Positions 12,554 to 15,862 of a stretch of 15,862 nt of DNA are shown here, piece by piece. Made by a program: the position numbers and the translations under genes. Numbering within the stretch: position 1 is the first letter of the stretch; each line of letters begins with the position of its first letter. This DNA comes from an uncultured Bacilli bacterium (GTDB taxonomy: Bacteria; Bacillota_I; Bacilli_A; RFN20; CAG-826): contig CALVMF010000018.1 of assembly GCA_944342125.1 (NCBI GenBank), positions 1 to 15,862 on the forward strand, given 5' to 3'. Under the pieces are notes generated by a model that saw nothing but the letters and a program-made list of their open reading frames with translations, searched no databases and was not told the origin of the DNA.

Positions 12554-15500
12554 ATGAACAATAATGTCAAAATTGAGTTAGATTTTTTAAGCAAGATTAA
12601 TTATTCATTGTTAAATTCTGGAAAAAAATTAATTGATAATATCATCATTTCTAATGAAAGCGAACTTGATTATAAAGATCTTATTTGTAAGATCAGCTTC
12701 GTTCCTGAATTCTCAACTCCTTATAGTTTTGGCATTTCTTATTTAGGAAAAAATCAAAAAATTAAAGAAGATAAAATTCTCATTCCATTTAATTTTGAAT
12801 ATTTCTATAACTTAAACGAATCATTTAAAGCAACGATTGAAGTCGAACTTTTTGATGGTGAAGAGTTAATTGCAAAAAATAATTTTTTAACTGAAGTTTT
12901 GACTTATGACCAACGGGATGGAAATAGTTGTGGCGTTCAACACTTAGCAAGTTTTGTTTTACCTAACGATAAAGAAGTTAAAAACATAGTTAATAATGCA
13001 AAAGATTATCTTGATAAATTAACTGATGGGAAAGGACAATTTATTGGATATCAAAGCGATAATAAGGAAGATGTTTTAAATCAAGTTAGCGCAATTTATT
13101 ATGCTTTAAAATCTTTAAATATCTCTTATTGCGTACCTAAATCAGCGTTTGAACGAATTGGTCAAAAAATAAGATTACCTTTAGAAATTGTTACGACTAA
13201 ATTAGCTACTTGCCTTGATTCAACTTTATTTTTTGCAGCGTGTTTAGAAGCAATAGGCATTAATTCTTTGATTATACTAATTGATGGGCACGCATATTTA
13301 GGCGCTTGGCTCGTTAATTTTGCATTTCCTAATTTAGTAATTGAAGATAGGGCTTATGTTGTTAATCAAGTTGCTTCTCAAAATCTTGTTTTACTTGAAA
13401 CAACTTTAATTACCTCAAAAAACACGACTACTTTTAAAGAAGTATATGAACAAGGCAAAGCCAATTTATATAAAAAAAGCGATTCATTTAATGCGATTGA
13501 TGTTAAAAGTGCAAGAAATTCTTCGATTAGACCATTGCCTTTATTAGTTAGCGAAGAAGGTAAATACATTGTCGATACAACCCCTCAAGAAATTAAAAAA
13601 GAAAGTTATGGCATTGAAGATATCGGATTTTTAGAAAATGAACATGTTCGTGACAGATTTGATGTATGGGAGAAAAAATTACTAGATTTAAATGGACGAA
13701 ATAAGCTGATTAGCTTTACTCCAAATACTCAGCATACCCAAGTATTTACTACAGATATTTACGATTTATTTAACACTATATTGCATAAAGACCTTACCTT
13801 GCATCCTTTTTTAAATCTTGCTTCATTACAGCTAAGCGAGAAACTTTATATTACTCAGGAAGATGAATTTAAAGAAATGTATGCTAACGATTTAAAAAAT
13901 GATCGAATTCGTCTTTTTGTTGGAGAGAAAAAGTTAGTTAACCTTGCAAAAAAATTGATGAGAGATGCTCAAAGTAGCATTGAAGAAAGCGGTAGCAACA
14001 CCTTATTTTTAACAATTGGAACTCTTATTTATAAAGAAAAAGGTAAAACAAAATATGCGCCAATTCTTTTAATTCCTATAAATATTTATCGTGGAAAAGA
14101 AGGAAGAACATATTTCCTTTCGATGAGAGAAGAGGATATAGTAATTAACCAAACTCTTTTTGAGTACTTAAAAACAAATTTTGATGTCGATTGTTCAGGA
14201 CTTTTAAGCCTTCCTTATGATAGCGATTCAGATTTTTATGATTTGAAGAAGTACTTTAATACACTAAGAAGTAAAATTACTGGATTTGATGGTTTTTACC
14301 TTTCTGAATCATCGTTTTTAGGCATATATAGCTTTACTCGCTTCATTATGTGGAACGATTTAAGAAACCATAAAAAAGAATTACTTAAAAATGATATTGT
14401 TCATGCTCTTGTTGATCCTTCTTTTGCCTTCAAAAATAGTGTTGAACCAGCTGAAACAAGTGACCTTGATTCTTTATTAGTTCCAAATAAGTTTGCTATT
14501 CCTTTAAGTGCTGATAGTAGTCAAACTGAAGCAATTTTAGATGCTTCTAGAGGATTAAGCTTTGTTTTAAATGGTCCACCTGGAACAGGAAAGAGTCAAA
14601 CTATTACTAACATGATTATTAATAGTTTGTATAATGGTAAAACTGTTCTTTTTGTCGCACAAAAAATGGCAGCTTTAGAAGTCGTTAAAAGACGTTTGGA
14701 TGAAACAGGGCTTGGAATGTTTTGTATTGAACTCCATTCAAACAAAGCACAAAAATCCGATGTTTTACAGCAAATCAATAAGATTCTTGAAGCAGGAAAA
14801 CTGAAAAAACCATTTGAATACGAAAAATGCGCTAACGATGTTTTAGCTAAAAGAAATGAACTTAACTTCATAATTAAAAAACTTCATAAACCTTTTAAAA
14901 ATGGTTTTGATCTTTATGAAAATATTATTGGCTATGAAGAGTTTAGAGATGACTTCAAAAATATTGAAGTTAAAAATATAGATTACTCTTTGATTACTAA
15001 AACGAGTTTTCTTGACACGATTGATGAATTAAACAAATATTTGAATTTCAAAAAAGAAATAGGTCAAGAATATATTGATTTATTTTCGTTTATAAACTTA
15101 AAAGAATATTCAATCGAATTAAGAAATAGCTTTGTTACTTTACTTAAAAAGTATAAAAAAGATTTAATCGACTTAAAGCTTATTTATGATGAGATTGAAA
15201 ATATATGCAATTTGAAATTCAATTTTTGTTCATCGAATTTTGATGGATTCTATAAGTCTTTAAAATACTTTAATGAAAATTCTGAATTTATATATTTTAA
15301 TCTCCTTAACAAGGATCAAGATTATATATCTAATTTAACTGATATTATTTCAGCGATTGAAGATAAAGCATCTAATCATAAGTTTTTTAAAGAAAACTTT
15401 AATGAAGACATCTTTAAATTTAATGCTAAACATACACTTTTCAGATTAAAACAAGCGCAAAACTCAGGTTTTTTTGCAAAAAGAAATACATATAAAGCAA

Positions 15501-15862
15501 TTTTAAATGAACTTAGAAGTTATTCTTTATATCCAAAAAATATCACAAATAAAAACTTACAAACTACGCTTATTGATTTAGAAGAAATTGAAAAATTACT
15601 CGAAAGAATTAACTCTAATCGCAATGAATTGGTGCATTCTTTTGGAGATGATTATTTAGATTTTGAAACTAATAGCATTGATGTTATTAGCAAGGTTCAT
15701 TACACAAATGAATTTGAAAATTTCTTAAATTCATTCGTAGGTTTAACTAAAGATGAGGCTTTGAAACTAATTGTTGAAGCAAACGGGAAGTTTGAGACTG
15801 TTATAGATATTTTTGATGAAATTAAAAATGATCAGCAAGAACTAAATGAAAAATTCTCAACT
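12554..15862 (+). CDS. Large UPF1-like superfamily 1 helicase (COG1112) with DUF4011 and transglutaminase-like domains, 3' truncated by the window
   Basis: An uninterrupted frame of 1103 codons runs from ATG 12554 (SD GGAGG) to the right edge. Residues 1-120 are a beta-rich N-terminal part. Next comes a transglutaminase-like domain ending in TYDQRDGN...GYQS...CLDSTLFFAACLEAIG...DGHAYLGAWL, with candidate triad C220, H246 and E282. The DUF4011 signature VWEKKLLDLNGRNKLISF starts near residue 371. The helicase core begins with Walker A GPPGTGKS (674-681), then KMAALEVVKRRLD and ELHSNKAQKSDVL, typical of this family. A long helical, coiled-coil-rich insertion follows to the edge. Full-length relatives reach roughly 1900-2200 residues, with the remaining helicase motifs, DUF3320 and often a Vsr-like nuclease domain; none of that is visible here. 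COG1112 helicases occur in anti-phage systems such as Mokosh, so a defence role is possible but unproven. Confidence 0.9.
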   Translation, partial: MNNNVKIELDFLSKINYSLLNSGKKLIDNIIISNESELDYKDLICKISFVPEFSTPYSFGISYLGKNQKIKEDKILIPFNFEYFYNLNESFKATIEVELFDGEELIAKNNFLTEVLTYDQRDGNSCGVQHLASFVLPNDKEVKNIVNNAKDYLDKLTDGKGQFIGYQSDNKEDVLNQVSAIYYALKSLNISYCVPKSAFERIGQKIRLPLEIVTTKLATCLDSTLFFAACLEAIGINSLIILIDGHAYLGAWLVNFAFPNLVIEDRAYVVNQVASQNLVLLETTLITSKNTTTFKEVYEQGKANLYKKSDSFNAIDVKSARNSSIRPLPLLVSEEGKYIVDTTPQEIKKESYGIEDIGFLENEHVRDRFDVWEKKLLDLNGRNKLISFTPNTQHTQVFTTDIYDLFNTILHKDLTLHPFLNLASLQLSEKLYITQEDEFKEMYANDLKNDRIRLFVGEKKLVNLAKKLMRDAQSSIEESGSNTLFLTIGTLIYKEKGKTKYAPILLIPINIYRGKEGRTYFLSMREEDIVINQTLFEYLKTNFDVDCSGLLSLPYDSDSDFYDLKKYFNTLRSKITGFDGFYLSESSFLGIYSFTRFIMWNDLRNHKKELLKNDIVHALVDPSFAFKNSVEPAETSDLDSLLVPNKFAIPLSADSSQTEAILDASRGLSFVLNGPPGTGKSQTITNMIINSLYNGKTVLFVAQKMAALEVVKRRLDETGLGMFCIELHSNKAQKSDVLQQINKILEAGKLKKPFEYEKCANDVLAKRNELNFIIKKLHKPFKNGFDLYENIIGYEEFRDDFKNIEVKNIDYSLITKTSFLDTIDELNKYLNFKKEIGQEYIDLFSFINLKEYSIELRNSFVTLLKKYKKDLIDLKLIYDEIENICNLKFNFCSSNFDGFYKSLKYFNENSEFIYFNLLNKDQDYISNLTDIISAIEDKASNHKFFKENFNEDIFKFNAKHTLFRLKQAQNSGFFAKRNTYKAILNELRSYSLYPKNITNKNLQTTLIDLEEIEKLLERINSNRNELVHSFGDDYLDFETNSIDVISKVHYTNEFENFLNSFVGLTKDEALKLIVEANGKFETVIDIFDEIKNDQQELNEKFST

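Overview
The window is low-GC DNA from a bacterium of the Firmicutes/Mollicutes type. The sequence points to this through its strong AT bias, TTA/AAA/GAA-rich codon use, Bacillus-like methylglyoxal synthase and lactate dehydrogenase, Gram-positive SD sequences (AAGGAGG) and a compact layout. UGA appears to be a normal stop: malQ ends in TGA inside an ATGA overlap, and tryptophans are TGG. I cannot name the species. An uncultured gut Bacilli/Erysipelotrichia-like lineage would fit, but that is inference.

Layout, left to right. Positions 1-175 carry the 5' part of a minus-strand gene with a possible helix-turn-helix, cut by the window edge. Positions 176-925 hold no recognisable gene, only hairpins, two of which look like minus-strand terminators. 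Positions 962-3696 are a two-gene operon, malQ (4-alpha-glucanotransferase) and rimO (ribosomal protein S12 methylthiotransferase), joined by an ATGA overlap. Positions 3697-3958 contain what looks like a structured RNA of about 160 nt, closed by a long-range helix. It lies just before an orphan TnpB-type RNA-guided nuclease gene (3959-5221) that has no TnpA and no recognisable right end. A HAD phosphatase follows (5287-6075), then a minus-strand tRNA-Thr(GGT) with its terminator, and a decayed inverted tRNA copy on the plus strand.

Positions 6380-11483 form a regulated transporter locus. A divergent TetR repressor faces a cluster of two ABC ATPases, a large ABC-2 permease with a roughly 490-residue extracytoplasmic domain, and methylglyoxal synthase (mgsA). 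The 42-bp divergent promoter region contains two abutting 18-bp repeats that are the likely TetR operator. L-lactate dehydrogenase (ldh, minus strand) converges on mgsA and overlaps it by a few bases. Divergent from ldh, and sharing a 120-bp promoter region with a cre-like site, is a very large UPF1-like (COG1112/DUF4011) helicase gene that runs off the right edge. Its first 1103 residues include a transglutaminase-like domain and a Walker A motif.

How the genes relate: malQ, mgsA and ldh belong to carbohydrate use and overflow (maltodextrin handling, the methylglyoxal bypass, pyruvate to lactate). The TetR/ABC cluster is a self-contained inducible exporter or membrane-stress module. The TnpB gene and the UPF1-like helicase are the accessory elements. 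The most interesting points are the orphan TnpB with an upstream structured RNA, the multidomain helicase (a defence candidate), the tandem TetR operator, the repeated coincidence of promoter and start codon that suggests leaderless mRNAs, and the tRNA plus inverted pseudo-tRNA pair.
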